64,000 bases of DNA, from assembly GCF_964340395.1 (NCBI RefSeq), contig NC_135569.1, positions 10,588,540-10,652,539 on the forward strand, written 5' to 3'. The notes under the pieces were generated by a model. The model did not search any database. It worked only from the letters and a program-made list of their open reading frames with translations, and had not been told where the DNA came from. Made by a program: the position numbers and the translations under genes. Shown piece after piece: positions 63,251 to 64,000 of the stretch (positions are counted from its first letter, which is position 1; the number at the start of each line of letters is the position of its first letter). The DNA comes from Glandiceps talaboti. Its lineage: Eukaryota > Hemichordata > Enteropneusta > Spengelidae.

Positions 63251-64000
63251 TTCTATGTATTATAAAATCAATGAACACATTTTTTGCCTTCTCTCGTAAC
63301 AATTTAACTGATATTACTTTCAGTTACTATTCAAATTACAAAATCACAATAACGACCAACAATTCAACAATAGCCTTGACATAGTTCCGTATTTACTGTT
63401 GTATTATCAGACGACTACTAAATGGTTCAATCTCGTTAAAGTGTACCAGCCATCAAGTCTAATATTCATCACGTATTTTATGGCCCATCATTACTAAATG
63501 AACACTTAACGAACATTGTTATCAGGTTTGTCTGTTGCTATGTGTGTATAGTGTGGCTATTATATAGAATGAATAACTATTCTCAACATGGCTTCGGATT
63601 GTGATTGCTAAATTAACCAATTAAAGTCCCAATTATCTCGAATTAATGCGTCTGATTCTGATAATTAATATATAAACATTTCAAATATATTGATTTAATC
63701 TTGGCTCTGGGCCTGGTTAATTTATTTGCTTATAATTAATAATGATTAGCATGAAATGATATCCATCTGTATTCTTATTTGACATTGTACACATTGCCTA
63801 TTTTAAAAACACGGTAAGAACAATACGAAAAGATACGCTTCACCTGATATAATTCTGTCTTCCTCTGTCTCGAGGCGGTGTGATAGATTATATAGTCCTA
63901 CTGATGCGAAAGCATGAGCACTTTTAAAATGTAACAAATTTACAGTAACCCTTTGAAACAGGTGCATATAATACATATGTGTGCTTCTCTCTCCGTCGTT

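Overview
This window looks like nuclear DNA of an invertebrate animal. It is AT-rich, genes are sparse, and introns are present with GT-AG borders. It carries many long tetranucleotide arrays (TATG, GACA, GATA, TATC) and small fold-back elements. A membrane guanylate cyclase with an extracellular NIT (nitrate/nitrite sensing) domain also fits a non-vertebrate bilaterian such as a marine deuterostome or spiralian. I cannot name the species.

Layout. At 1-771 (+) lies the 3' end of a core-2/I-branching type beta-1,6-N-acetylglucosaminyltransferase (GT14). At 2559-7388 (-) is a complete five-exon NIT-domain guanylate cyclase, here called NIT-GC-A (624 aa). A 10.5 kb spacer (7389-17856) holds microsatellites, a minisatellite, a threefold tandem repeat with CRE palindromes, a perfect RFX-type X-box and a candidate hammerhead ribozyme. 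At 17857-26634 (+) is a second complete five-exon NIT-domain guanylate cyclase, NIT-GC-B (629 aa), head-to-head with the first. After a 9.5 kb repeat-rich spacer, 36133-38977 (-) holds the last three coding exons of an SLC7 cationic amino acid transporter. Its first coding exon was not found. From 38978 to 64000 I see no gene I can support, only dispersed repeats and microsatellites.

Main observation. The two NIT-GCs have identical internal exon sizes (138, 99, 92 bp) and phases, so they are duplicates. Their catalytic domains are damaged in complementary ways. NIT-GC-B keeps both metal-binding aspartates but has lost the transition-state Asn and Arg (now Gly and Lys). NIT-GC-A keeps Asn and Arg but has Glu at the second metal aspartate. 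Class III cyclase active sites form between two subunits, so the pair is predicted to work as an obligate heterodimer with one good site. This is the logic of soluble guanylate cyclase alpha/beta, here reached by membrane NIT receptors encoded head-to-head.

The gene models rest on reading splice sites, phase and family motifs by eye. No database search or expression data was available.
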